From: Poa pratensis
Taxonomy: Eukaryota; Streptophyta; Magnoliopsida; Poales; Poaceae
DNA length: 64,000 bases
Direction of reading: 5' to 3'
Assembly: GCA_947311845.1 (NCBI GenBank)
Contig: CAMZMU010000107.1
Coordinates: 39,416,588 to 39,480,587, forward strand
This document shows positions 51,295-62,089 of this stretch, piece after piece. Both the position numbers and the translations under genes were made by a program. Position 1 is the stretch's first letter, and the number at the start of each line of letters is the position of its first letter. Under the pieces are notes generated by a model. It searched no databases, had not been told where the DNA came from, and saw only the letters and a program-made list of their open reading frames with translations.

Positions 51295-52330
51295 GGGTTA
51301 ATTGGATCTATGCCATTGCCAAATTCACGGATTGGACTTATGCCATTACAAAAACCGAAGTTGGAAATATGCCACTCAAACTTCTCAATACCTCTATCTA
51401 TGCCATTTTGTTCATTACAAAAACTTATACGACAGTTATACATTCATACATGTACTTTATATGTGCTGGAGTACGTCCTGGACTCACGCACAGACGTAAA
51501 AAGAGTCGATCCAGATCGACCTGTCCCAGACTCGCATCGAAGCATCTCTTCCGCCCCGTCTCGCGCTCGACGAAAGCTAGCGGGAGGATTGCTTCGCCGG
51601 CGGGAGGAGTCGGCTGCTGCCCCGCGGGGGGAGAAGGCAGCGGGGGCGGAGGACCAGCGGCGGGAGGCGTCGACGGACGGCAGGACAGCGGTCGGAGGCG
51701 CCGGCAGAACCCTCCGCGCGCCAATCTTGCCCGCAGGTCGGGTCTCGTCTTTAGGTTGCTGAGGGAGACAGGGGCAGCGCAGGCGTTGCTGTAGGCCGGT
51801 CCTCGAGTCGTTAAACATGATTTTCTACAATATGTGCCCAGAATTGGCTTTTATTTGAACAGCATACTCATATTAATGTTTTTGTTTTTCTATAATTGTT
51901 TTAGATTTTTCTGAGAAGTTCATATTTTCGGCCAATATTTGAAAAATTTCTGGGAACTTAAAATCTCAGTTTAAGTAAGACCTATATGCATATTTTTGAA
52001 GAGTAGGCTCATATTACTGTTTATAGTTTTCTGTAATTTTCTTAGATTTTTCTGAGAAATTTCAGTTTTGACCAAAATTTGAATGTTTTTTAACTTTGGG
52101 CGCCCGGACAACACTAAAATGCTGCCAAAAAGTTAGGCACAGGGGTAGTATGATAAATATGGCACTATACGGTCAAATATATGTATTCTCGGAACTGTTA
52201 TTCTATTTAATGGAGACAATGGCATAGATAGAGGTATTGAAAAGTTTGAGTGGCATATTTCCAACTTTGGTTTTTGTAATGGCATAAGTCCAATCCGTGA
52301 ATTGGGCAATGGCATAGATCCAATTAACCC
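51295..52330. mobile_element. Mutator-like element, possible Pack-MULE
   Basis: Long terminal inverted repeats of about 115 bp (51295-51410 and 52215-52330, starting GGGTTAATTGGATCTATGCC) with only a few mismatches, and a perfect 9-bp duplication ATAATAGTA at 51286-51294 and 52331-52339. There is no transposase. The interior has a sharply GC-rich island (about 51475-51800) with open frames on both strands (51240-51794 plus, 51444-51818 minus), then AT-rich filler. A GC-rich island inside AT-rich MULE ends is the mark of a captured gene piece, though its source was not recognised. It lies about 0.7 kb upstream of the MATH-BTB gene. Confidence 0.87.
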
Positions 52331-52339
52331 ATAATAGTA

Positions 52340-53033
52340 CGACTGAACCCTAACGATACCTCTGTCTGGCCGCCGGTTCAACCGTGCACATTTCTCCGCC
52401 GCCGCCGTCTCCACCCGCAGCGCCGCCAGCCAGGAGCTTACCGCCGGTGAGCTGCCGAACCCTCCATTTTTGTGTTTCTATCGCACTGTTGGCGTCGGTT
52501 GTTGGGGCAATGGACGTGTATAGTTTTTCTTCATTTTCTGCAATTTGATGGAGGTGTCGTTTTTCTAGATGCTTAACTTATCTTTTCTAGATACACGTTG
52601 TAGAGATCCTGTTACTTGTATCAAACAAAGTGGTGCCAGTTTAAACTTTGTACAGATCATTTTATCTTGTTTAAACGTTGTAGTTCAGTTACTGTAGACA
52701 CCATTTTAATTTTATCGGCATTCAGTGGTGCCAGTTTCATAGATAGTTGCTATTCTCCTGATTTCTAGTATGGTATAGGCAACTTTTGATAGAATTCTGT
52801 TACGAGAGAAACTAGTTCAAACCAAGATCACATGGAATTTTTATAGACGACTGAACCCAAACTCTCCCGAAATGCGCATGTGGAATACACCACCGCCGCA
52901 CGCTGTTTCCAGGGAGGAGCAACACGTCTTACCCAGCCACCGGTGCAGATTTGCCCCTTCAGCTCATCCATCTCAGATTAAAAAATTGGAATGTGAATTT
53001 TGACTAGATTTTGGTTTGGCTCGCAGATTCACC
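52340..53033 (+). other. Probable 5' leader region of the MATH-BTB locus
   Basis: GC-rich leader-like sequence at 52370-52450, then AT-rich sequence with a GTGAGC donor (about 52447) and a GCAG acceptor at 53024-53027, seven bases before the ATG. A 5' UTR intron is plausible but unproven. Confidence 0.4.
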
Positions 53034-54203
53034 ATGTCGTTGTTTACCGGTCAGGTGTATCTGACACCACGGGTGGTTGGCGCTGCAAAACGAGGTCCGT
53101 CGATGTGGACACCAACTTTGGTTACCACCTGCTTGTTGTCAAAAACTACTCACGTATCGTACAAGGGATACCCAAGGGAGAGCATATCGAGACCGGGACT
53201 TTCACTGTTGGAGGCATTGACTGGAAAATCTTGTACTATCCTAACGGTGCCGACGAGAGTTGCGCTGACTTCGTTTCTTTCTATGTTTCCCCTAGCGGTA
53301 AACGATATGAAGAAATGGAAGAGGCCGTTGAGGTGAAGTACCAGATTAGCTTCGTCGACCAGGTTGAGTACCATAAGCCGATGCACATCCATGCAACTAA
53401 AACACACAGCTTATTTGTCCGTTTGGGTGGCTGCGACAAGTTTATGAGAAGAGACAGCCTTTGAACGATCAGCTCATCTAAAGGGTGATTGTTTCACCAT
53501 CCGGTGTGACCTTATGGTCTCCAAGGATTTTAGCACCCAGGATGCCGATGGCAAACTGTTTGAGATACACGACCATTTTGACTATCTCCTACAGAATAAG
53601 GTGGGGGCTGATTTTACATTCGAGGTGAGCGGCGAGATGTTCGCTGCACATCGGTGTGTCCTTGCAGCCCGATCAAAGGTCTTCATGGCGCAACTTTTTG
53701 GCCCCATGGCGGAGGGCACTACGTCCTGTGTCATACAAATCAAAGATATGGAAGCAAACGTGTTTGCGGCTTTGCTTAGATATATCTACACAGATTCATT
53801 CCCTAAAATGGACAGGGAAAAGGGCATGGCGAAGGAAGAAGGACAAGGCGAGGAAGGACAAGATGATGAAGGACATGAAGAGGATGTAATGTGGCTACAA
53901 GCCTTGCTTGTGGTGGCAAACATGTATGATCTCCAACGGCTCAAGTTTTTATGTGAAGAACAGTTGTTTGATAAAATATGTGTGACCTCGGTTGCGTCCA
54001 CTCTTGCTCTAGCTGAGCAACACAGCTGCCACGAATTGAAGGAGGCATGCTTCACATTTATCCAACTCCAAACTCCCAAGTGTTTGGATAAAGTAAAGAC
54101 GACGGATGGCTGGAAGAATATGATTTCGGTGCATTCCTCTGTTGTGAACGAGCTCATTGATAGGCTTGTTTCCAATAAGAAAAATGACAAGAAGAAGCGG
54201 TAG
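53034..54203 (+). pseudogene. MATH-BTB (BPM-like) gene with two frameshifts
   Basis: MATH-BTB proteins are substrate adaptors of CUL3 ubiquitin ligases, greatly expanded in grasses. The start MSLFTG (53034) is typical, but the MATH core (VDVDTNFGYHLLVVKNYS, then YYPNGADESCADF) lies in the next frame from about 53090 to 53460. The BTB domain (53514 on, VGADFTFEVSGEMFAAHRCV, LLRYIYTDSFP) and BACK-like tail (to 54203) return to the first frame. The second break is one extra T in the codon run agc-ctt-t-ga at about 53455-53464; removing it would continue the MATH linker into the BTB part. The first break behaves as a one-base loss. An acidic/glycine insertion (53810-53890) enlarges a BTB loop. 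As written only the BTB half (229 residues) could be made. Sequencing error cannot be excluded for a single base, but two make decay likelier. Confidence 0.75.
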
Positions 54204-54589
54204 AGGATGTTGCAATGCAAAATCTAAAGTAACACTATCATGCATCTATGGATGGCTAGATGGTGGTATGTGTGTCTTGTTTCTGTTTTGACATGTCGTT
54301 TCCCTAAACTGATGGAATGTCTCCTTAAGAAAACCATTTCTAGTGGTTATCAGCAAAAACTATGCTGATTTTTCCTTAATATATGTAATAGAATGTTACC
54401 TTGATCCGTCACCATAGCTGTTGAGTATGGGATTATTTGTTTTTGTTATTGAGGTGATTTCCTCTTCCAAACATGCATGATCAGTAATCAGGAGTTGTGT
54501 GAACTATTGCTCGGTAATTTCGATTCAGTTGTGTTGTTAGATAAGTTGCAAACTGGAAAGATGTTGCATTGACCTCACGTACTGCAAGC
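54204..54589 (+). other. 3' flank of the MATH-BTB locus
   Basis: AT-rich, non-coding; probably old 3' UTR. No further feature seen. Confidence 0.5.
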
Positions 54590-54603
54590 ATCTATTGATT
54601 TGT

Positions 54604-55720
54604 TTTTTTGAAGTTCTCACCGGGGAGATGAATCCTCACCTGATTTTTTCTATATATGTGTTGCGACCCAAAAGGCCGAGAATTTGTTGTGTACACGGGG
54701 ATGGATTACAAAGTACAGAAAAGAATTAGGGATCGGCCGGTGTCAAGGCAGCTAAGCCAAGCATCAGCGGCGTCCTCGAGCCTGGCGGGAAGCCGCAAGC
54801 GCCAAAGGTGGGCATCTTCCCGGCAGAGGCGAACAAGGAGAGCGAGGCATGGGCGCTGGTCACGGAAGGCCACCGTGTTCCTGTGCTTCCATCTTGATCA
54901 TGGCGGGGGCGTCATAGGCGAAGAGACTGTGCACGCTTGCATCAGCAGGGAAGCGCTATCCCACCGCGCTCCAAAATCGGCCGGCGAAGGGGCATTCAAA
55001 GAAGATATGCTCGGCGGTCTGAGGAGCACGACAGATGGGGAACCCAGCTTTCGCCGCCGTGAGCACATGCTTGGAAAGCAGGGCTTCCCGCGATAGAATC
55101 CGCCGCTTCAGAAGGAGACAGCCGAAGAAATGGACCTTGGAGGGAGCAAAATTCTCCCAAGCGAAGTGATGGCCTGCGTCGTCCACGCCTCCCAACATCC
55201 GCATCTTATAGAACGTCGCAGCATCAAGAGCACCAGAAGGTTTTCGACAGCGGGACAGCTCCCGCCGATCCGTCGCCTGGGTGAGCTCCATCCCCTCAAT
55301 CGAGTCTAGAAGGAGAGGGAGCTGGCGAGCCCCATGGTCGTTTAGCTGTGGCACCAAGCAGCGTCGCACCCCGGCATCGAGGGTGGCCTGCACCGTGGCA
55401 TTGGCGTTGAGAGCATGGGAGAACAGTGCCGGCCACCTGGAGGCGAATGACATGGTGCCACGCCAGACATCAAGCCAGAACGCCATTCGCCGCCCGTCTC
55501 CCACCTGCACCGTTGTGATCCCGCGGTAGAGGGGCATGAGAGTTGCGAGGCATGCCCAGTGGTGACCCGCGGCCCTCTGCCCAACCACGGAGTCCCAAGC
55601 CCACCTCGCCCAGGGCGAGGGCTTGGTGGCGTGCAGCCAATGAACCAGCTTTAGTTGCAAGCACTCGTTCTTCGTCTTCAAGCATTTGATCCCGCGACCA
55701 CCTTCATTCTTGGGGCGGCA
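54604..55720 (-). mobile_element. LINE, 5'-truncated, with zf-RVT end of ORF2
   Basis: A 14-bp duplication ATCTATTGATTTGT flanks it (54590-54603 and 55721-55734). On the minus strand it ends in a short A run at 54604. The coding remnant (55720 down to about 54740) begins CRPKNEGGRGIKCLK and continues through the reverse-transcriptase zinc-binding (zf-RVT) region (KVHFFGCLLLKRRI, then CPFAGRFW). A frameshift near 54950 leads into a tail in another frame (about 54780-54880). RT and endonuclease parts are absent, as expected for a 5'-truncated insertion made by target-primed reverse transcription. Confidence 0.88.
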
Positions 55721-55734
55721 ATCTATTGATTTGT

Positions 55735-56796
55735 GTATCATATGGTCGCTTGGAGAAGCATTTATAGTTGTTCTATTTTATTTTTACGAAACACAGTACA
55801 ACAGAGACGGCCACATAGATAGATGACGCTGCTGGTAAGGATGATGGAAGATAACTGATCTCTTGTACGGGATTTTTGGCATGGGCATTTTGGGTTTATC
55901 ATGTCTAATAATTATACTAGTCCAAGGAGAGTACATTTGCACTTTTTTATCCTTCACAGCTGGCCTATTTTTCTATCAGTTCCTTTTGTTTGACTTTCTT
56001 TTGTATGTAGTGATTCTAGATAAACGTCTTCGTTCTGGTGTTGCCTTCAGGTTCTGCATACTTTCTGTGAAATTTCTCATCCAGCTGAAGACAAATGTCA
56101 AATTACTTCCCTGTTACTAGTTTTCCTTATGAATTTTTCTGTCTCACACTTTACATCCCGTCAGTTCTAATCTACATAGGTAGTATTTTTCTACAGGGTT
56201 GGACGTCGACGATTGGGCTGGATCCGTGGAGAGTACACATACAGATGTTTTGAATACACGACATATCGATGGGAAAATCATGTGGCCTTAAATAGGACAT
56301 AGCATTCTTTTAAGAAAATCCCCGCGTCACGTCGTGGTGGATGCTAGCACCTCGCCGCCTCCGTGGACCCTCTGTTGTTGGTGGTGGCATCGTAGCCACC
56401 GGAACTTCCGTATTCGACGCCGGATACGGTGATTTGTCGCCAGATTTGACCGAAAACTCGAACTTTTGCCGTGGGTCAGTGGAGGGGCGCGGCGACGCGA
56501 ATCAACGTGGAGGAGAGGGAAACGAGCGGATCTTGGCGGCAAGCAGGAGAGAGCGTCGGCGGGCGGCGGCCATCTCTAAGCACAAATCATGATCCAATCA
56601 TCCGAGTAATATCAAGTTTGTGTCAAGCATACGTTTTTTGCATAAACAAGGAAGCATTTTTCATAAAGGTGCATCGAGAAATGCACATAGATATACACAC
56701 ACTCTTTCAAATGGGAGGTCTAGCCATCCATTTATTTACTCCCGATATTATTTACCACACATGCATAGATCGAAGACCCATAGTCTTACAGTCTTA
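55735..56796. other. Intergenic, with a SINE-like scrap
   Basis: 55786-55830 matches the 3' part of the SINE at 58429 (gaaacacagtacaaca...). 56341-56592 has an 83-residue GC-rich frame with no known domain. The rest is AT-rich and unassigned. Confidence 0.45.
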
Positions 56797-57123
56797 GGGC
56801 ATGTACAATGGTAGAGAAGACACGCCTTCTCTTAACCGTCCACGTCATTTAGAGAAGGCAAAATCATTACTTGTACAATGCGTTATCTCTTATTGCCATC
56901 CCTAACAATTAATGTGAATTAATTATATTTTAGTAGGAAATCGTAGTTCTAAGAGAAGACAAGTGGTACAATGGTGAAATTAGTCTTCTCTTATTTCGTA
57001 AGAGATCATCTCTTAGCTAAGGGAAGGCAAACTTCTCTTTCTTAATTCTCTCTCCGCCACATAGATAATTATCCTACGTGTCAACGCTAAGAGAAGGCTG
57101 ACATCACCCCATTGTACATGCCC
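56797..57123. mobile_element. Tourist-type MITE (PIF/Harbinger) at the chitinase 3' end
   Basis: 327 bp with terminal repeats GGGCATGTACAATGG and its complement, and TTA duplications at 56794-56796 and 57124-57126. The right-hand TTA is, on the minus strand, the TAA stop codon of the chitinase gene, so the gene's 3' UTR starts inside the MITE. Confidence 0.92.
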
Positions 57124-58222
57124 TTACTGTGCCGCGAGCTCAGGTGAGTCCGAGAGGCCGACGTTGAAGGACAGCTGGTTGTAGCAGTCGAGGTTATTTC
57201 CATAGCCGATCTGGAACATGTCGCAGTAGCGCTTGTAGAACCCGATCCTGTCGGCCACCTCGGGTTGCGGCCCCTTGCCGCACTCGACGCCGCCGTTGAT
57301 GACGTTGGTGATGACGCCGTACCCGGGAACCCGTCCGGCGGCGCTGTCCCTGGCCGTCGGCGTCCACACCCCGGTGATCACGTCGTGGCACGACGGCTTG
57401 TTGGACTGCGTCGTCATCCAGAACCAGATCGCCGTCTTGAACGCCACCGTCGGGTCCCCGACCACCAGGTCAGGGTTGTTCAGCAGGTCCACCCCGATCG
57501 CGCGCCCCGCCGGTCCGTAGTTGTAGTTGCTGGATCCATCCAACATCCATGATTAAAATTTGACATGAAGAGATCAAGTTTTGTGCATGCATGGTTGCTG
57601 CTTACTGGGTGAGCTGGATGGGGCCGCGGCCGTAGTACGACTTGCCGGGCGCGCACGGCCAGTCCTGAGTGTCACCGTCGCAGTAGACTGGCGGGGGGGT
57701 GCCGGCCGGCGAGCCCTGCTCCTGCTTGAAGCAGTAGCCCCACGCGAAGGGGCCATCGGGTGCGGTGGCCCACCCGCCGGTGGTCTCGTGGGAGGTCTGG
57801 CCGAAGAACGCCGCCACCTCCCGCTTCCGCGTGTCCAGGTCCCCCGTCGTGCCGAACGCCGGGTAGGCGGCTGCGGCGGTCAAGAAGGCGTTGTACGTGT
57901 AAAACCCACGCGCCTGGCACGCCGCGTCGTTGCGGTGGAGGAGGAACCGTTCGAAGAGGTCGCTGGATATGATGGACGCCACGCCGCCGGTTCCGGGGCT
58001 GCTGCCACAGCCGTTGCACTGGCTCTGGCAGCCGGCGCCGCAGTAGGGGTCGCCGCTGCCGCAGTAGCCAAAGGTGCTGCAGCAGAGGCAGTTGGCGCAC
58101 GTCGCGCCGCCGGCCTGTGAGCCACACTGCTGGGCCGTGGCCAGTAGTGCCAGTGCCGCCGCTGCCAGGACGACGGCCAGGATGGCCGTCGCGAACGGTG
58201 CTCTCAAGGACAAGGCGGACAT
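57124..58222 (-). CDS. Class I chitinase (GH19 with hevein domain)
   Basis: Two exons: 58222-57606 and 57529-57124, joined by a 76-bp GT-AG intron. The joint codon gives the family sequence [12 protein letters not shown]. The predicted protein has 340 residues: signal peptide 1-30, hevein chitin-binding domain about 31-72 with ten cysteines ([18 protein letters not shown]), a short Gly/Ser linker, and the GH19 catalytic domain from about 81. The catalytic pair is Glu146 (in SHETTGG) and Glu168 (in FKQEQG), with the same 22-residue spacing as Glu67/Glu89 of barley chitinase. GH19 enzymes of this class cut chitin in fungal walls and serve in defence; the protein is secreted or vacuolar. The C-terminus ([18 protein letters not shown]) is unlike the usual NQRPF ending and its sorting role is unclear. 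The frame is complete and looks functional. Confidence 0.93.
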
Positions 58223-58268
58223 GGTTGCTGGCTGCCGGGTGAATGAATCGAGGCGCCGCTTGCCGCCA

Positions 58269-58276
58269 TTTTATAG
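58269..58276 (-). promoter_or_regulatory. TATA box of the chitinase gene
   Basis: CTATAAAA on the minus strand, 47 bases before the ATG, which implies a very short 5' UTR. Confidence 0.75.
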
Positions 58277-58428
58277 AACAATTTACGCCTGCAATCGTCT
58301 TCGCCATTGAGCATGGCAGCTAGCTGGCAGCAAGAAGTTTCGCCTCTCATCCTCTCTTCATTATTCCACTGGACCCATGCATGTTATTTCTTGAGAAGAA
58401 ATTTCGTCCCCTATCTTCTTCATTACTT

Positions 58429-58725
58429 TTTTTTTTGTGAAACACAGTACAACACAGACGCTCACATACACGTGCACACACTCACCCCTATGAACGCACA
58501 CACGCACACCCTACCCCTATGAGCACCTCCGTAATACCGAGTCGGCGGGTCGAGTCTTGAGATTGACGAAGTCACCATGGGCGCCTCGCTGTCGACGGGA
58601 ACGTCGCCTCCCACTGAAGAATATTCCGCATAAATGAGAAACACCAATATCAAATCTGGGATTTGAACTCTGATAGGCTGAGGGTACAACCACCCTCCTA
58701 ACCATCTTGCCACAGACAAGTTCTC
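58429..58725 (-). mobile_element. tRNA-derived SINE (Au-like) in the chitinase promoter
   Basis: Flanked by the 16-bp duplication ATCTTCTTCATTACTT (58413-58428 and 58726-58741). On the minus strand it starts with a tRNA-like head: A-box-like TGGCAAGATGGTTAGGAGG and B-box-like GAGTTCAAATCCC. It ends in an A run. Length and boxes fit the Au-type SINEs of grasses. It sits about 150 bp upstream of the chitinase TATA box in the same orientation. Confidence 0.92.
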
Positions 58726-58741
58726 ATCTTCTTCATTACTT

Positions 58742-59609
58742 CTACGCAGGAAGGACCATGTATGTCCTCTCTCATAGCTTGTATAAATCAACCAGAAATT
58801 GATGGATCAACCACGTTTGGTTGATATATTAGTTAATGCGCGATGAAGACGCTGATGACATGATTGGTGCAGCTAAAAAAGACAGGAAGGGCAACAAGAT
58901 TATCCGGTTACTCGAAAAGAATATTCTGCAGATAAGGGCTATGTTTTCGAACTTAAACCGTGCTCGCATTCTTACGGGTTTTGCTGGTTCCTCGGTCGAC
59001 TGAGAACTTCCGTATTTTCAACGTTCGATTCAGTTCAAACTGATGAACGCTAATCAAGACTATTAATTTTAAGATGACTATTCAAAATTCAAACGAAAAC
59101 CGTCATAGTAAATTTTAACTTAGTTAAGGCATAAGAGTATCTTCAAATGATGATGTAAAACAAATATAACTAACTATTAGGGCACCAAACGCCAAAAAAT
59201 GAACTCCAAACATATGATGTAAATTTGGGATATCAAAGCTATGCCCTAAAACAAAACAAAAAATACCGCGCCATCAGCCAAACCGCCAACTTCAGCGTTT
59301 TAGCCTCTCTCGCATGCCAAAATGTTGGCAAAATCGACTGTCGTTGTAGTTCTGTCAAGGCGACAGAGGGGGCTGGAGGACAACACGGTGCGCGGCGGCT
59401 ACACGATATGGCGAGCTAGAGGAGGAGGCGTGGGAGGAGATTGGGGAGGAATGGCTCAAGGGTTTCCCCCGGGACGCTGGTTTTATCTGCTGCGGGAGCG
59501 ATCAAATAGATAGAGACGCATATGGCAACTGATTTGTGTGAACCGCGTGGGTAGCAAGCCCCACCCGTCACTGACCGATGCAACAAGCTAAGCAGTGGAA
59601 AGAAAAAGT
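58742..59609. other. Intergenic, nothing firmly recognised
   Basis: AT-rich to 59260, then a slightly GC-rich part with two short plus-strand frames (59225-59419, 59322-59513) lacking any domain. No repeat ends were found. Confidence 0.45.
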
Positions 59610-59659
59610 AACCAAGTATAATAAGGTCCAGTCAGCAGGCTATAAGGATTTAAATACTA

Positions 59660-61811
59660 CTAGCAAAGTGCCCGTGCGTTGCAACGGGTCTCCATATATC
59701 CATCCTGAAATAATATGTTTCTTTTGATGTTGTTTTAAAACATTTGAAATATGTTAGATTTCACTTCACCCATAGTTCCCTTGTTTATATAGCTCAAAAA
59801 TAGTTCCCTTGTTTCAGCATAAATCTTTAGTGTGGAAAATAAGATGAACTTGTCGACGCTCTAGGTTAGGTGAGCGAACAAAGCATGGGCACACATCGTA
59901 CATACTTGTGGAGGTTGTGTCGACGGTCTTATCCTCCACAGAGTGTATGTTTTAGTGCATTCGGATACATTGGCACTTGCGCAATTGCATCTCCTTGTCG
60001 GGCACACCGAAGCGGGTTCTCAAGACGGCGTACCTCTTAGGGCATGTCAATGTCGATCTCCTTATAAAAGCAGCCACAACTGTCGGAGATGACCATGGTA
60101 AGAAAATAACCTTTTTTTTTGACAAATCCGCACCAAGAAATCCTTTGTAACTTAATGTTGTTATCTGTTGTTTCCTAGATAAAGCGAAATGTTCTAAATT
60201 CAGTGATCGTAAACACAACATATGCCACTACGTTCAGTGATAGTCATTGCCTGCTGACATAATTTGAGTAAATCAGTAGACGCTAGAACATTTGAGTAAA
60301 TTAGTCAACAGAAAAGCATCGTGCATCTATCTCTATTGTCAAAACTGAAGTAAAAAATAGCAAGTTATCATCTGGACAGCATCCTAATTTTCAATCCAAG
60401 TCTTATACACTGCATGATTGGATAATGCATCGATGTATCCCAGCTTATGATCGAGAACGTGCAGCAATATGGTATAACCAAAAGGTAGCATAGAAAATTA
60501 ATACTCTGACAGGGAAGCAAATAGCTACCAGTACACAGGTACAATCGTTCATCTCTGGTCATAATTCCGACAGGAAAATCTCAAATCGAGGAATAGAACA
60601 CCGATGCAGGGTCATGGCGGACGAGCTCGTCCGCATCAGACTCCACATGAACTGCGCGCCCACACCACGGCTCCTGCACGAACACCAAAGAACCAGCAGC
60701 ATGGCGCGAACGAGATGAGGAGGAGGTCGCCGGGCACTGAGAGGGGCGGAGCCGGAGGTGAACCACATGGGAGAGTATGGTGGTGCGAGGGATCCAAAGA
60801 GGCAGAGGGGCTCCGGTGAGGTAGGTGCAGGTCCGCCGTATTCCTTGAAGCTCTCGCCGCCATTTGTTCGCGGGGCGAACCGTGCGCGGCTCTGGAATCC
60901 AGGGCACAGGCGCCTTCAGCGCGGCCGCCGTAGCGCAGGGTCGCCGACCTCCACGCCGAGATCGTCGCCTGATGTGACGCCTCTGAGTCTCGCTGGCACC
61001 AGTAGAGCAGGACCACGGCCACGGCAAACAGCGGCAGCAACAATCAGCGACAGTAAGCAGCATTAGCACGAGCGATCTCCATCTACTCCTCCCTTTTCCA
61101 GCCCTGCAGCAGTCGGTCTCCCCTCCCTTCGTCTCCCTTCTCCACCCCTCTAGTAGCCGGCCCCCGTCCAGCACTGCGGGTCGCGAATCGACTGAGGAGC
61201 CTAGCATACGCCCGGCCGCGCTCCTCTACGCCAGCACCGGAGCCCGGTCTCCCCTCCCTTCGTCTCCCTTCTCCACCTCTCTAGTAGTCGGCCCCCGTCC
61301 AGCACGTCGGGTCGCGAATCGGCTGAGGAGCCTAGCATACGCCCGGACGCGCTCCTCTACGCCAGCGCCGGAGCCCGCATCAATTGGGAGTCGGAGGAGG
61401 GCATCCTCAACTCTGCGGCACCGCCGCCGTCGAGCCAGAGATGCGGCGACGAATCGCATCCGGTGGCGAGCCGGCTCGGGTCACGTGCTGACAGCAGAGG
61501 CCATCGACGGAGGGCTGAAATCAAACGGAGGCGGTGGGGCTTAGGTATCGGGGTAGGAGCAACAGACCTCGGCGGAGGTAGGGAGTCAGCCGGCATCACA
61601 GCGCGCGGGCGGAGTTGGTTGCGGCCGGTGGCCGAGATCAGAGCGCGGATTGGGGGACTTTGGCGGCGGACTGGAGTCACGGGTTAGAATAGCGAACCGA
61701 TCATTATCACTTGGCGGTGGCACAAGGTGCAATATTTTAGAAGTGGAGGGCAAAATTGGAAATTTTAAAAACGTACCAACCATCACCTGAAGTCATATTA
61801 TATAGTAGAGA
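59660..61811 (-). mobile_element. Helitron, non-autonomous, 2.15 kb
   Basis: On the minus strand it starts TCTCTACTATATAATATGAC (at 61811, after a host A) and ends with a bulged hairpin CCCGT...ACGGG (59671-59688), eleven bases of spacer including CTAG (59660-59663), then a host T. There is no Rep/helicase. The interior has GC-rich unassigned sequence (60580-61700) with overlapping frames, probably captured fragments, and a 130-bp tandem duplication (61115-61244 and 61245-61375). Confidence 0.85.
61115..61375. repeat. 130-bp tandem duplication inside the Helitron
   Basis: Two head-to-tail copies, starting cggtctcccctcccttcg at 61115 and 61245, with about ten differences. Some differences change local frames, so it is not a conserved coding repeat. 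Confidence 0.85.
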
Positions 61812-62089
61812 TATTTGTGCTTACATGGAGGAGAGAAGAGGAGAGAGAAGTGAAGCGGGCTCTAATGCAAAAGTCAGCTGCAGCACGTGCTTCTAGGCAT
61901 TATGTGAGAGTGTAAGGTGGGTCATGTATTGATAAAGTAGTATATGCATATGTCCAACTATTATACATGATGGCTATAAGCTGGCTATAAGTGACATGGC
62001 AATAGCTTATATCCAGCAGCGGGCTCTATTATTAACCATGCTCAGACGGTTGTGGTGAAAGTGGGAGGAGCAAAATAACTGTTTAGTAA

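Larger units (their letters stand above)
59610..62044. mobile_element. MITE (about 283 bp) split by a Helitron
   Basis: Left piece about 59610-59659, right piece 61812 to about 62044. The left end (AGTATAATAAGGTCCAGTCA) and the reverse complement of the right end (GGTTAATAATAGAGCCCGCT) are similar over about 30 bases. The pieces become adjacent if the Helitron is removed. Exact ends and target duplication are uncertain; the ends resemble abundant non-coding MITEs of grasses. Confidence 0.6.

Noticed and set aside
54656..55096. 146-residue plus-strand frame
   Set aside because: Antisense shadow of the LINE ORF2 remnant.
60581..61207. 208-residue minus-strand frame
   Set aside because: Inside the Helitron, overlapping frames on both strands, no domain; at most a captured fragment.
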